Shown in pieces: positions 1 to 6,497 of a stretch of 17,311 nt of DNA. The first letter of the stretch is position 1. Each line of letters opens with the position of its first letter. Both the position numbers and the translations under genes were made by a program. The notes under the pieces are model-generated. The model was given only the letters and a program-made list of their open reading frames with translations, ran no database searches and was not told the origin of the DNA. This DNA comes from an uncultured Oribacterium sp. (GTDB taxonomy: Bacteria; Bacillota; Clostridia; Lachnospirales; Lachnospiraceae): positions 1 to 17,311 of the forward strand of contig CAAGKO010000065.1 in NCBI GenBank assembly GCA_900770445.1. Direction: 5' to 3'.

Positions 1-89
1 ATTCAAATTTTCCGTCGCCTTTGTGATATCATCCTTCTAGCAACCAATCTTAAGTTGACGTTGGGTTGACGACATTGGGGTCTGACCCC
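1..89. repeat. Left copy of 89-bp terminal inverted repeat
   Basis: Bases 1-89 are the reverse complement of 17186-17274, with one mismatch at the centre of the palindromic box (T at 83 against T at 17192). Inside are two TTGACG hexamers five bases apart (about 55-70), a CTTAAG site and the 13-bp box at 77-89. The repeat may extend left of the window, because base 1 is still paired. No gene is seen in it. The window starting exactly in a repeat is also what a contig edge at a multicopy sequence would look like. Confidence 0.9.
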
Positions 90-187
90 ATTACGAAATT
101 CTTAAAATGACTGCCCGGCAGCCGCGGGGTCTGACACCATCGGACATTTGGGATCCCTGTTCCGGGGTCATGATGGGGTCTGACCCC
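77..187. repeat. Cluster of three GGGGTC palindromic boxes at 49-bp spacing
   Basis: Boxes start at 77 (GGGGTCTGACCCC), 126 (variant GGGGTCTGACACC) and 175 (GGGGTCTGACCCC). The start-to-start distance is exactly 49 bp both times. The first is followed by TTACGAAATTCTTAA, the same flank seen beside boxes near 1680 and 13293. The cluster lies upstream of the first MATE gene. I see no convincing promoter in the interval, although TTGACG at 65-70 is 17 bp from CATTAC. Confidence 0.85.
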
Positions 188-242
188 CAGTCATCCCGGG
201 AAGCCGGTATGTACAACGATTACTATGAATGGAGGAGAACTT

Positions 243-1598
243 ATGGACCAGACATTTATGAAGGAGCGTCCGATCGTGCCGCTCGTGATTTCCATGGCGA
301 TTCCGATGACGATTTCCATGCTCGTGAACTCGCTCTATAACATCATCGACAGCTACTACGTCGCGCGCATCAGCGAGCAGGCGATGACCGCGCTGTCCCT
401 CGTCTACCCGGCGCAGAATCTGCTCATCGCGGTGACGGTCGGCTACGGCATCGGCATGAACGCCGTGATCGCGTACTCGCTCGGCGCGGGGCTTCAGAAG
501 CAGGCGGACACCGCGGCGACCCTCGGTCTCCTCGGAAACATCCTTCACGGCATCCTCATCAGCGTGCTCTGCATCTTCGGGATGTCGGCCTTCGTGGGAC
601 GATTTTCGGACAATGCTGACATCATCAACTTAGGCACTGAGTATGCACGTATCGTCTTCCTTTTCGGTGTGCCGAATGCCGCCGCCATCTCCTATGAGAA
701 GATGTTCCAGGCCATCGGCCGTATGAAGGTCTCGATGATCAGCATGCTGATCGGCTGTCTCGTCAATATCGTGCTCGACCCGATCATGATCTTCGGCTTC
801 GGTCCGATCCCGGCCATGGGCATCGCCGGCGCGGCCTGGGCGACCGGCATCGGTCAGGTAGTATCACTCATTATCTACCTCGTCGTCTACTACCGCGACC
901 TCGCGAACATCCCGGTCCACATCGCTCCGCGGAAGATGCATCAGGTCGGTGCCACCCTCGTAAAGGTCTACAGCATTGGCATCCCGGCAGCCCTCAATCT
1001 GGCGCTGTCCTCCCTGATGATCACCGTGCTGAACGGCATCCTCGCCGTCTACTCCGCGTCGTATGTGCTCGTGCTCGGCGCGTATTACAAGCTGCAGACC
1101 TTCATCTACCTCACCGCCAACGGCATCGTCCAGGGCATGCGGCCGATCTGCAGCTACAACTACGGTGCCGGCGAGTTCAGGCGGCTGAAGGCGATTTTCC
1201 GCACCGGACTCGCGATGGTGAGCGGCGTCATGGTGATCGGTACGCTGCTCTGCATCCTGCTGCCGAACCAGCTCATCGGGATTTTCGCGTCGAGTGCGGA
1301 CACTATCCTGCTTGGTCGCGAGGCGCTCCTCATCATCTGCCGCGGCTTCGTGCTGTCCGGCGTCTCCGTAACCATCTCCGGCGTCCTCGAGGGCCTCGGC
1401 AAGGGCGCGGAGTCCCTCGTGATTTCCCTCGCCCGCTATATCGTCGTACTCCTGCCGCTCGCCTACTGCTTAAGCCGCGCCGTCGGTGCCGCCGGCGTGT
1501 GGCAGGCCTTCTGGATCACCGAAACCCTCGCTGCCATCCTCTCGATCCTCCTCTTCCGCCGCATCATGCGGAAGATCCAGGCCGAGGCGCGGAAGTGA
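243..1598 (+). CDS. MATE family efflux transporter
   Basis: This encodes a 451-residue multidrug and toxic compound extrusion family membrane protein, expected to exchange Na+ or H+ for cationic drugs or metabolites at the cytoplasmic membrane. The length and the repeated long hydrophobic segments fit the usual 12-helix, two-bundle MATE fold. The N-terminal stretch with NSLYNIIDSYYVARI and the mid-protein GCLVNIVLDPIMIFGF segment are typical of the family. The start at 243 was chosen because GGAGGAGAAC at 231-240 sits just before it; an in-frame ATG at 225 lies upstream of that site. The gene stands alone, preceded by three palindromic boxes and followed 15 bp after its stop by a box with a T-rich tail that may terminate it. 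The substrate cannot be read from the sequence. It is only distantly similar to the second MATE protein in the window, so this is not a recent tandem duplication. Confidence 0.93.
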   Translation: MDQTFMKERPIVPLVISMAIPMTISMLVNSLYNIIDSYYVARISEQAMTALSLVYPAQNLLIAVTVGYGIGMNAVIAYSLGAGLQKQADTAATLGLLGNILHGILISVLCIFGMSAFVGRFSDNADIINLGTEYARIVFLFGVPNAAAISYEKMFQAIGRMKVSMISMLIGCLVNIVLDPIMIFGFGPIPAMGIAGAAWATGIGQVVSLIIYLVVYYRDLANIPVHIAPRKMHQVGATLVKVYSIGIPAALNLALSSLMITVLNGILAVYSASYVLVLGAYYKLQTFIYLTANGIVQGMRPICSYNYGAGEFRRLKAIFRTGLAMVSGVMVIGTLLCILLPNQLIGIFASSADTILLGREALLIICRGFVLSGVSVTISGVLEGLGKGAESLVISLARYIVVLLPLAYCLSRAVGAAGVWQAFWITETLAAILSILLFRRIMRKIQAEARK

Positions 1599-1613
1599 CG
1601 GGGATCAACTGAT

Positions 1614-1695
1614 GGGGTCTGACCCCATTAATTTTTTATAAACAAAATCTAAAGTTGAAGTTTATGGGGTCAGACCCCCTTACGAAATTCTTAAG
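1614..1695 (+). repeat. REPIN-like box pair, terminator-like, downstream of MATE gene
   Basis: Two 13-bp boxes in inverted orientation (1614-1626 with centre T, 1666-1678 with centre A) bracket a 39-bp AT-rich core. A second near-palindrome, CTTACGAAATTCTTAAG, follows at 1679-1695. On the + strand the first box can fold as ATGGGGT-CTG-ACCCCAT and runs into TTAATTTTTT, which resembles an intrinsic terminator for the MATE gene. The core is the reverse complement of the cores at 12580 and 13229, with a few differences. Confidence 0.85.
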
Positions 1696-1709
1696 ACGGT
1701 TGCTTTGAT

Positions 1710-1756
1710 ATCCGAAAACGGGAGTACATCTCAACGATGCACTCCCGTTTTCGGAT
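1710..1756. other. Perfect 16-bp hairpin between convergent genes
   Basis: ATCCGAAAACGGGAGT at 1710-1725 is exactly reverse complementary to 1741-1756. The 15-base loop can add a further 4 bp (CATC/GATG). No U-tract follows on either strand, so a simple intrinsic terminator is doubtful. A second weaker fold follows: GCTTTCA (1781-1787) with TGAAAGC (1822-1828), enclosing CGAAG/CTTCG (1799-1803 with 1810-1814). Confidence 0.7.
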
Positions 1757-1873
1757 GTCACTGATATGGGAGACGTTCATGCTTTCAGTCATCTGGTGCG
1801 AAGCGTATCCTTCGTTGAGCGTGAAAGCACATGACGCGGCGGTACGTGCTGCCCGGTTACAGCATTGGCTCAC

Positions 1874-2632
1874 TCACTCTGTGATGGCCCAGACGCGAGC
1901 CGGGAGGCCGGTCGCGCCTTCGATGCGCGGATAGGAAATGAGGACGACGGCGCCAGCAGGCTGCACCTGATCGAGGTTCGCGAGAACTTCTACCTGAAAC
2001 TTGCCCTGGTCGAGGACGTAGCGCTCGCAGACGAGATCCCCCGCTGCTTCGGCGACCGCGGACGAATCCGTGTCGAGGGTCTCGTGGCCGTTGGCGGCGG
2101 CGTGGCGGACCTCATAGATGTACTTGAGTGCCTCGAGCGACCAGCCCGGTGCATTCTCATGGCCGTCGGCGTCGATGCCGGACAGTGCGTCGATATCCGG
2201 CCACTTCTTGTACCAGTCGCTGCGAAGTGCCACCAGCGCCCCCTCCGGGATCTCGCCGTACGCGGCCTCGTATGCGCGAATGTCGTCGACCGTCACCGTA
2301 TAGCGCGAATCCTGCTTCGCCTGCTCGGAAATGTCGATGACCACCAGCGGGAAGATGAGATCATGCACGTCGTACTGCTCGGACAGTGCTCGTCCCTGCA
2401 CGAAGTGTCCCGGGAAATCGATATGGGTACCGAACTGACCCGGGAACTTGAAGGTCTGGATCAGGCACTCCAGCTCCGGCTTGCCCCAGTCCCACACCGT
2501 CGTGCACAGCTCGACCGAGCCCTCCGGGATGCCCGACCAGTACGGACTCTCGTTGTTTAATGAGTGGGAAAGCTCCACCCACTTATACTTCTTCGCTTCC
2601 TTTAATGCATTCCAAAGCTTGTACTCTGCCAT
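1874..2632 (-). CDS. Cyclase-family metal-dependent hydrolase (kynurenine formamidase/isatin hydrolase-like)
   Basis: This 252-residue protein belongs to the cyclase family (Pfam PF04199), whose characterised members hydrolyse amides or lactams such as N-formylkynurenine (KynB) or isatin, using a divalent metal. The family signature is visible as GTHIDFPGHF, giving metal ligands H70, D72 and H76. LSHSL lies near the N-terminus (21-25) and a HETLDTD segment is at 183-189. Family knowledge supports an amidohydrolase-type reaction, but the substrate cannot be assigned. No other tryptophan-degradation gene is nearby, so KynB is not claimed. The start at 2632 is supported by AAAGGAG about nine bases upstream. 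The gene converges on the first MATE gene and has a long, hairpin-rich leader (2640-2870). It is cytosolic, since no signal peptide is seen. Confidence 0.88.
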   Translation of the reverse strand: MAEYKLWNALKEAKKYKWVELSHSLNNESPYWSGIPEGSVELCTTVWDWGKPELECLIQTFKFPGQFGTHIDFPGHFVQGRALSEQYDVHDLIFPLVVIDISEQAKQDSRYTVTVDDIRAYEAAYGEIPEGALVALRSDWYKKWPDIDALSGIDADGHENAPGWSLEALKYIYEVRHAAANGHETLDTDSSAVAEAAGDLVCERYVLDQGKFQVEVLANLDQVQPAGAVVLISYPRIEGATGLPARVWAITE

Positions 2633-2674
2633 ACTATAATCTCCTTTCGGACTGAATCCATATCATGAAGCTTG

Positions 2675-2757
2675 CCCAGACCCTCACGGGCATCCGGAAC
2701 CGGCAAAGGAATTCCTTGACAGAAATTCCGGGTGCCAGGCCCTCACAGGCATCTGTG
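2675..2757 (-). other. Tandem imperfect hairpin motif in the cyclase leader
   Basis: Read on the minus strand, two copies about 60 bp apart (2735-2757 and 2676-2697) share the pattern stem-ATGC-stem-(TG)AGGG(C/T)CTGG. The first has stem CACAG/CTGTG. The second has CGG/CCG in the same place, so the paired bases differ while the ATGC loop is kept. A 12-bp palindrome (AAGGAATTCCTT, 2706-2717) lies between them. This could be a structured leader RNA of the cyclase gene or simply a short duplication. I do not recognise a known riboswitch class. Confidence 0.4.
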
Positions 2758-2961
2758 TTTCCGGCGAGGGCCCTCGCTTCTCTTCCATTCTTCTATACTG
2801 CGAAGCGCCCATTCGGAAGCCTCTCAGGTGATGGAGACATCATAGCACCGGCGTCCAGTTATGTATAATACCGGAAATTTCGAGTCAGTTATAGACACGT
2901 TCTATAGTGTATGGTAAGACAGCTGGAAGCTGTACGAGCCAAGTTTTATAGTAGCCCCGGG
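2758..2961. other. Non-coding leader and spacer, nothing further recognised
   Basis: Upstream of the cyclase leader motif. TATTATACAT on the minus strand near 2865-2875 could be a -10 region for the cyclase transcript, but I cannot find a convincing -35. No coding sequence with a ribosome site is seen. Confidence 0.35.
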
Positions 2962-3460
2962 GATTTTTCACAAATTAGTGAATTGATGGTTTGATGACAT
3001 TAGGTATTTCACAATTTCGCCCTGAAGAGAAGGTAGTGACATTATCTCTCAGAAATTTCAGAAGGTAATCAGAGCGTTCATTCCCGGTTTTTGACACAAA
3101 CGGCTTGTTTTTAGAAGCAGTGACTTTAGGTCGAAGCCAGGATTTCTCTGTAAAAGCAGCTATATTCGAGCTTCGAAGTCATAAATATAATGGCATACTT
3201 CGCGATCAGGAAGAGTCTGTGAAAATAGTTAATGTCATCAGCCTGAAATACAGGCAGATTGCGAAACGTCGATAATGTCACGATGAAGAATAAAACGGGT
3301 TTTGTGAGAATTTCCAAAAAAACTAATGGCACAAAGCAAGAAAAACGAGGAATTGCGAAACTCACCTAATGGCATCGTAAGGAAAGAACATGGTTTTGTG
3401 AGAATCTCAGAAAGACTTAATGTCATAACTGCAGTAAGATGTCGTTTTGTGAAATGAGCC
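2962..3460. repeat. Repeat array A: palindromic array of bipartite TAATGTC/TTGYG units
   Basis: This 0.5-kb, AT-rich, gene-free block is built from degenerate units. Three units in the left part are on the minus strand and six in the right part are on the plus strand, facing away from a weak central dyad near 3115-3200. At every one of these nine junctions TAATGTCA (or TAATGGCA, TAAAGTCA) is followed by exactly 19 variable bases and then NNTTGYG or NNCTGYG. The link from TTGYG to the next TAATG is short (about 6 bases), long (about 15) or, once, very long (about 45). The ends read GATTTTTCACAAA on the left and, on the opposite strand, a similar TTTCACAAAA. It has the same architecture as 6484-6975 and 9501-9902. 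Confidence 0.8.
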
Positions 3461-3489
3461 TGGTACCGTCACTGTCCAGACGTAGTTAA

Positions 3490-3533
3490 GTCCAGTCGTG
3501 GCTCGGCAGACAGCAGCCGAGCTACAACTGGAC
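3490..3533. other. Strong hairpin upstream of the marR promoter
   Basis: GTCCAGT (3490-3496) pairs with ACTGGAC (3527-3533) and GCTCGGC pairs with GCCGAGC inside it. The four bases between contribute one mismatch and one wobble. The result is a near-continuous 18-bp stem with an 8-base loop. On the + strand it is followed by a pyrimidine-rich run (TTTCTTTCTT) and could stop transcription coming from the left before the marR promoter. It could also be a relic of a mobile repeat. Confidence 0.5.
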
Positions 3534-3548
3534 ACGAACATTTCTTTC

Positions 3549-3576
3549 TTGACATCTCGGCGCAGATTTATATAAT
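3549..3576 (+). promoter_or_regulatory. Sigma-70 promoter of the marR-MATE unit
   Basis: A perfect TTGACA (3549-3554) and a perfect TATAAT (3571-3576) are 16 bp apart. The start codon of the MarR gene is 160 bp downstream. The -10 hexamer is the left end of the operator-like palindrome, which explains how a bound regulator would block it. Confidence 0.8.
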
Positions 3577-3606
3577 TACCACTTGTAATTACAAGTGGCA
3601 ATTATA
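3571..3606. promoter_or_regulatory. Operator-like palindrome, probable MarR site
   Basis: CCACTTGTAATTACAAGTGG (3579-3598) is a perfect 20-bp palindrome. It is extended by TATAATT on the left and AATTATA on the right (3571-3577 and 3600-3606), leaving one mismatched pair in 36 bp. It overlaps the -10 box. MarR-family proteins bind such TTGTAA-type inverted repeats as dimers, and the MarR gene is the first gene downstream. Autorepression relieved by a drug-like ligand is the natural inference. Confidence 0.8.
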
Positions 3607-3735
3607 TATGTGTACAGCGATACTGCATCCGCGTATCTTTCCTAAAGAAGCGTCTGTTCCTGGCCTGTGAAGTAGAGCGCCAGGTGCATGCATCTCGTAC
3701 TGTGCACTCTCAGGCATGTACAACAGGAGGTTTTT

Positions 3736-4173
3736 ATGACGATCGAACTCATCAAGCATATGATCGATGCGTGTTTTATGGCGAAGCGTGCGCGAGATCT
3801 GCTGCCGGCGCTGCCGAAGGGCGTGACCCCGGCGTTCATCCAGTATATGGATGCGATTCAGAATCTGGAGTCACGTGGGGTGCGCGTGAAGGTTTCGGAC
3901 ATCAGCGATGAACTGAAGCTCCCGCGCCCGGGCGTCACCCGCACGGTGAAGGAAATGGAGCAGGCGGGCTATCTCCGCAAGGAAAGCTCCGCAGAGGATG
4001 GCCGCGTAACCTACCTTTCGCTTACCGAGTCCGGTCGGGCGCTGTCGCAGAAGTATAACCAGGACACCTTCCTCGCACTGCTGCCAGCGATCGAAAAAGA
4101 GATTTCGGAGGAAGACGCCGCCTGCACGATCCGCACGATGGAAAAGCTGTTCCGGATCATGAACGAACAGTGA
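3736..4173 (+). CDS. MarR family transcriptional regulator
   Basis: This 145-residue winged helix-turn-helix protein is of typical MarR length. The recognition region is about residues 51-75 (VSDISDELKLPRPGVTRTVKEM), and the wing carries the family's characteristic DGR (88-90) before YLSLTESG. Flanking helices would form the dimer interface. The start at 3736 follows AGGAGG at 3726-3731. An upstream in-frame ATG at 3688 lacks a ribosome site and is not used. Downstream, after 132 bp, lies a MATE efflux gene on the same strand. Together with the palindrome over its promoter this points to a self-repressed efflux operon controlled by an unknown ligand. Confidence 0.93.
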   Translation: MTIELIKHMIDACFMAKRARDLLPALPKGVTPAFIQYMDAIQNLESRGVRVKVSDISDELKLPRPGVTRTVKEMEQAGYLRKESSAEDGRVTYLSLTESGRALSQKYNQDTFLALLPAIEKEISEEDAACTIRTMEKLFRIMNEQ

Positions 4174-4223
4174 TCACCCAGGCAGAACACCAATCGGGCG
4201 CTACATCCCGATCAGCACGATAC

Positions 4224-4301
4224 CCCAGAAGGGAGAACAGACCTTGCCTTTCGGCGCTGCGCTTTCCTTCTGTGGAAGGATACCCAGAAGGGAGAACAGA
4301 C
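4224..4301 (+). repeat. Duplicated 19-bp ribosome-site segment before the second MATE gene
   Basis: CCCAGAAGGGAGAACAGAC occurs at 4224-4242 and again at 4283-4301, 59 bp apart. The second copy provides the AAGGGAG ribosome site of the gene starting at 4306. The first copy has a good ribosome site but no start codon at a suitable distance. A CCTTC/GAAGG hairpin lies between them. This may be a recent duplication or a decoy or regulatory binding site. Confidence 0.8.
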
Positions 4302-4305
4302 TTAT

Positions 4306-5718
4306 ATGAATCCTGATTCAATGCATACATCAGACACGCAGCATAACGATTACAAAAACGAAAACAGAACTTCCCGCAGCGACTTCACCGAAGGCAGCAT
4401 CCTTCAGAAGCTGGTGCCCTTCATGCTGCCGATCCTCGGCGCGCTCGTGCTGCAGGCCGCCTATGGTGCGGTCGATCTGCTCGTCGTCGGTCGCTTCGGC
4501 TCCACGACCGGTCTGTCCGCAGTTTCGACCGGCAGCCAGGTACTGAATCTCGTCACCTTCGTCGTCACACAGTTCGCGATGGGTGTCACGGTCCTGATCG
4601 CGCGTTACCTCGGTGAAGGAAAGGCAGATCGCATCGGTCGTATCATCGGCGGTGCGGCCGTGGTCTTCGGCCTTATATCGGTCGTCCTCTTCATCCTGAT
4701 GGTGGGCTGGGCCCGCTCGATCTCCGTGCTGATGCAGGCACCGATCGAAGCCATCGACCTCACCACCAGCTATGTTCGCATCTGCGGCAGTGGCATCCTC
4801 TTCATCGTCGCCTACAACCTGCTCTCGGCGATTTTCCGCGGCCTCGGTGACAGTACCTCCCCTCTTCTTTTCGTCCTCGTCGCCTGTGTGGTCAATGTCT
4901 TCGGCGATTTACTTTTCGTCGCGGGGCTCCACCTCGATGCGACCGGTGCTGCCATCGCAACCGTCCTCGCTCAGGCCGTGAGCGTCGTGTGCGCCCTCGT
5001 GATCCTTCTGAAAAAGCATCTTCCGTTTAAACTGGGGCGTCGCGACTTCCGTATCAACCCAGAGTGTAAAAAGTTTCTGATCATCGGCCTCCCGCTCGCG
5101 ATGCAGGAGTGTCTGACGCAGTTTTCCTTCCTCGCGCTCTGCGCCTTCGTAAACCGGCTCGGGCTCGATGCCTCCTCAGGCTATGGTGTCGCCTGCAAGC
5201 TCGTCAACTTCGCGATGCTGATTCCGAGTGCTCTTATGCAGTCGATGTCCTCCTTCGTATCGCAGAACATCGGTGCGGGAAAGACCGAACGTGCGAAGAA
5301 ATCCATGTTTACTGGCATAGGCATTGGCCTCAGCATCGGCTGCATCGTGTTCCTGCTGGTATGGTTCGAGGGCGGACGACTGTCCGGCGTTTTCACGACG
5401 GATCCATCCGTCATCACACATGCCTTCGCTTATCTTCGCGGCTTCGCGCCTGAGACGCTGCTGACCGCCATCCTCTTCAGTATGATGGGCTATTTCAACG
5501 GCAGTGGTAAAACCCTGTTCGTTATGTTTCAGGGGCTCTTTCAGACCTTGCTCATCCGTCTCCCGATGTCGTATTATATGAGTATACAGCCGAACGCGAG
5601 CCTTACGAAAATCGGTCTCGCAGCGCCGACCTCGACCCTCGTTGGGGTGCTACTGAACGTCGCGTTCTTCCTCTACCTCGAGCGGAAGGCGCGGAGGGAA
5701 ACGACCGCCGGAAATTAA
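4306..5718 (+). CDS. MATE family efflux transporter (MarR-linked)
   Basis: This 470-residue integral membrane protein of the MATE superfamily would export drugs or metabolites by cation antiport. A hydrophilic N-terminal tail of about 30 residues precedes the first helix (LVPFMLPILGALVLQAAYG). Family-like features are VDLLVVGRFG early, FRGLGDSTSPLLF in the first half and MGYFNGSGKTLFVMFQG in the last third. The start at 4306 follows AAGGGAG with an 11-base gap; a second ATG at 4321 is possible. Together with the MarR gene it forms a two-gene unit. Its last codon and stop (TAA, 5716-5718) run straight into a box repeat (5720-5732). The convergent gene downstream uses a stop codon that overlaps by four bases. 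Confidence 0.93.
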   Translation: MNPDSMHTSDTQHNDYKNENRTSRSDFTEGSILQKLVPFMLPILGALVLQAAYGAVDLLVVGRFGSTTGLSAVSTGSQVLNLVTFVVTQFAMGVTVLIARYLGEGKADRIGRIIGGAAVVFGLISVVLFILMVGWARSISVLMQAPIEAIDLTTSYVRICGSGILFIVAYNLLSAIFRGLGDSTSPLLFVLVACVVNVFGDLLFVAGLHLDATGAAIATVLAQAVSVVCALVILLKKHLPFKLGRRDFRINPECKKFLIIGLPLAMQECLTQFSFLALCAFVNRLGLDASSGYGVACKLVNFAMLIPSALMQSMSSFVSQNIGAGKTERAKKSMFTGIGIGLSIGCIVFLLVWFEGGRLSGVFTTDPSVITHAFAYLRGFAPETLLTAILFSMMGYFNGSGKTLFVMFQGLFQTLLIRLPMSYYMSIQPNASLTKIGLAAPTSTLVGVLLNVAFFLYLERKARRETTAGN

Positions 5719-6431
5719 TGGGGTCTGACCTCCCAGCGGGTCAGTGGTTCCTCGACGTCGAAGACACGGTTTTTATAGCCTGCCGCACAGTCGAGAGCGA
5801 GGAACTTTTTCGGAAGTCCCTTTTTGCCGAAGTTATGCATCGGGAAGATGGCGTCGGCGTCGGCATAGAGCATGAAATCTTCGATACCCTTCCACCAGCC
5901 CTTGAGGCGAGGGTCGAGGGGAATGAAGGCAGCCGAAAAATGTCGTCCGCGGATGTGCTCGAGTTCTTCGTGATAGATATCTGCGAGCTTCTGATCCTCT
6001 ACATCGCCGTCCCACCACCAGTTATTGAGATCGCCGGCATGATAAATGCAGAGATCCCCCAACTGGATGATGAACGCGACGCCCTCATCATTCGAGCGGA
6101 GGGTGTCGATGGACACAGCTGCCCGCCCGCCTGCGAGCTGAAGGAGACGGTGCTCATGTGGAAGCATTGGACAGGTGAACGGCTGGACGGTCGCCGGAAC
6201 CGGGATGTCGGCCGAGAGCACGAAAACGGCGCTTGGGTAACGGTTGCGCAGTGCGAAGATTTCCTTTGAGAAGTGATCATGGTGCGCGTGGCTGCTGAAG
6301 AGCAGCAGCGGCTTCGCCGGATCGAAGACCGGAAGCGGGACTTCGCCGCAGTAGTAGTCGAACAACAGATAGCACTCCGTCGTTTCGACAAGAAAGCAGG
6401 AATGCTCGATATAAGTAACGATGGTGTTCAT
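5715..6431 (-). CDS. Metallo-beta-lactamase-fold hydrolase
   Basis: This 238-residue cytosolic protein has the metallo-beta-lactamase metal-binding motif HAHHDH at residues 48-53. Further ligand candidates are H131 and D134 (YHAGDLN) and H199 (PMHNF), which gives a full two-metal set. The short, simple architecture is like UlaG-type or uncharacterised MBL-fold proteins. The substrate is unknown, and a phosphodiesterase or lactonase-type activity is only a family expectation. The start at 6431 follows TGAGGAGAT. The C-terminal residues VRPH are encoded inside the box repeat 5720-5732, and the stop overlaps that of the convergent MATE gene. A candidate promoter lies at 6468-6497, partly made from the outermost unit of repeat array B. 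Confidence 0.85.
   Translation of the reverse strand: MNTIVTYIEHSCFLVETTECYLLFDYYCGEVPLPVFDPAKPLLLFSSHAHHDHFSKEIFALRNRYPSAVFVLSADIPVPATVQPFTCPMLPHEHRLLQLAGGRAAVSIDTLRSNDEGVAFIIQLGDLCIYHAGDLNNWWWDGDVEDQKLADIYHEELEHIRGRHFSAAFIPLDPRLKGWWKGIEDFMLYADADAIFPMHNFGKKGLPKKFLALDCAAGYKNRVFDVEEPLTRWEVRPH
5720..5732. repeat. Single box repeat inside the overlapping gene ends
   Basis: GGGGTCTGACCTC differs from the standard box by one base. The preceding AATTAAT matches the AATTTAAT that flanks the box pairs near 12630 and 13229. It supplies the last codons and the stop of the MBL-fold gene on the minus strand. No partner box is found about 50 bp away on either side. Confidence 0.7.
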
Positions 6432-6467
6432 GAATTATCTCCTCAGTTTGTAGTGATGATACGACTC

Positions 6468-6497
6468 AGTATAAAGTATATCTAAGATTTTTCGCAA
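6468..6497 (-). promoter_or_regulatory. Candidate promoter of the MBL-fold gene
   Basis: On the minus strand TTGCGA (6492-6497) and TATACT (6468-6473) are 18 bp apart, 37 bp before the start codon. The -35-like hexamer is the TTGCGAAA half-site of the outermost array B unit, so the array may have supplied it. Only four of six bases match the -35 consensus. Confidence 0.4.

Noticed and set aside
1691..1873. Small minus-strand frame of 60 codons between the MATE and cyclase genes
   Set aside because: It runs through a hairpin and a repeat flank, has no clear ribosome site and matches nothing I recognise.
3688..3735. Upstream start for the MarR protein
   Set aside because: No ribosome site precedes 3688, while AGGAGG is correctly placed for 3736, and the shorter protein has normal MarR length.
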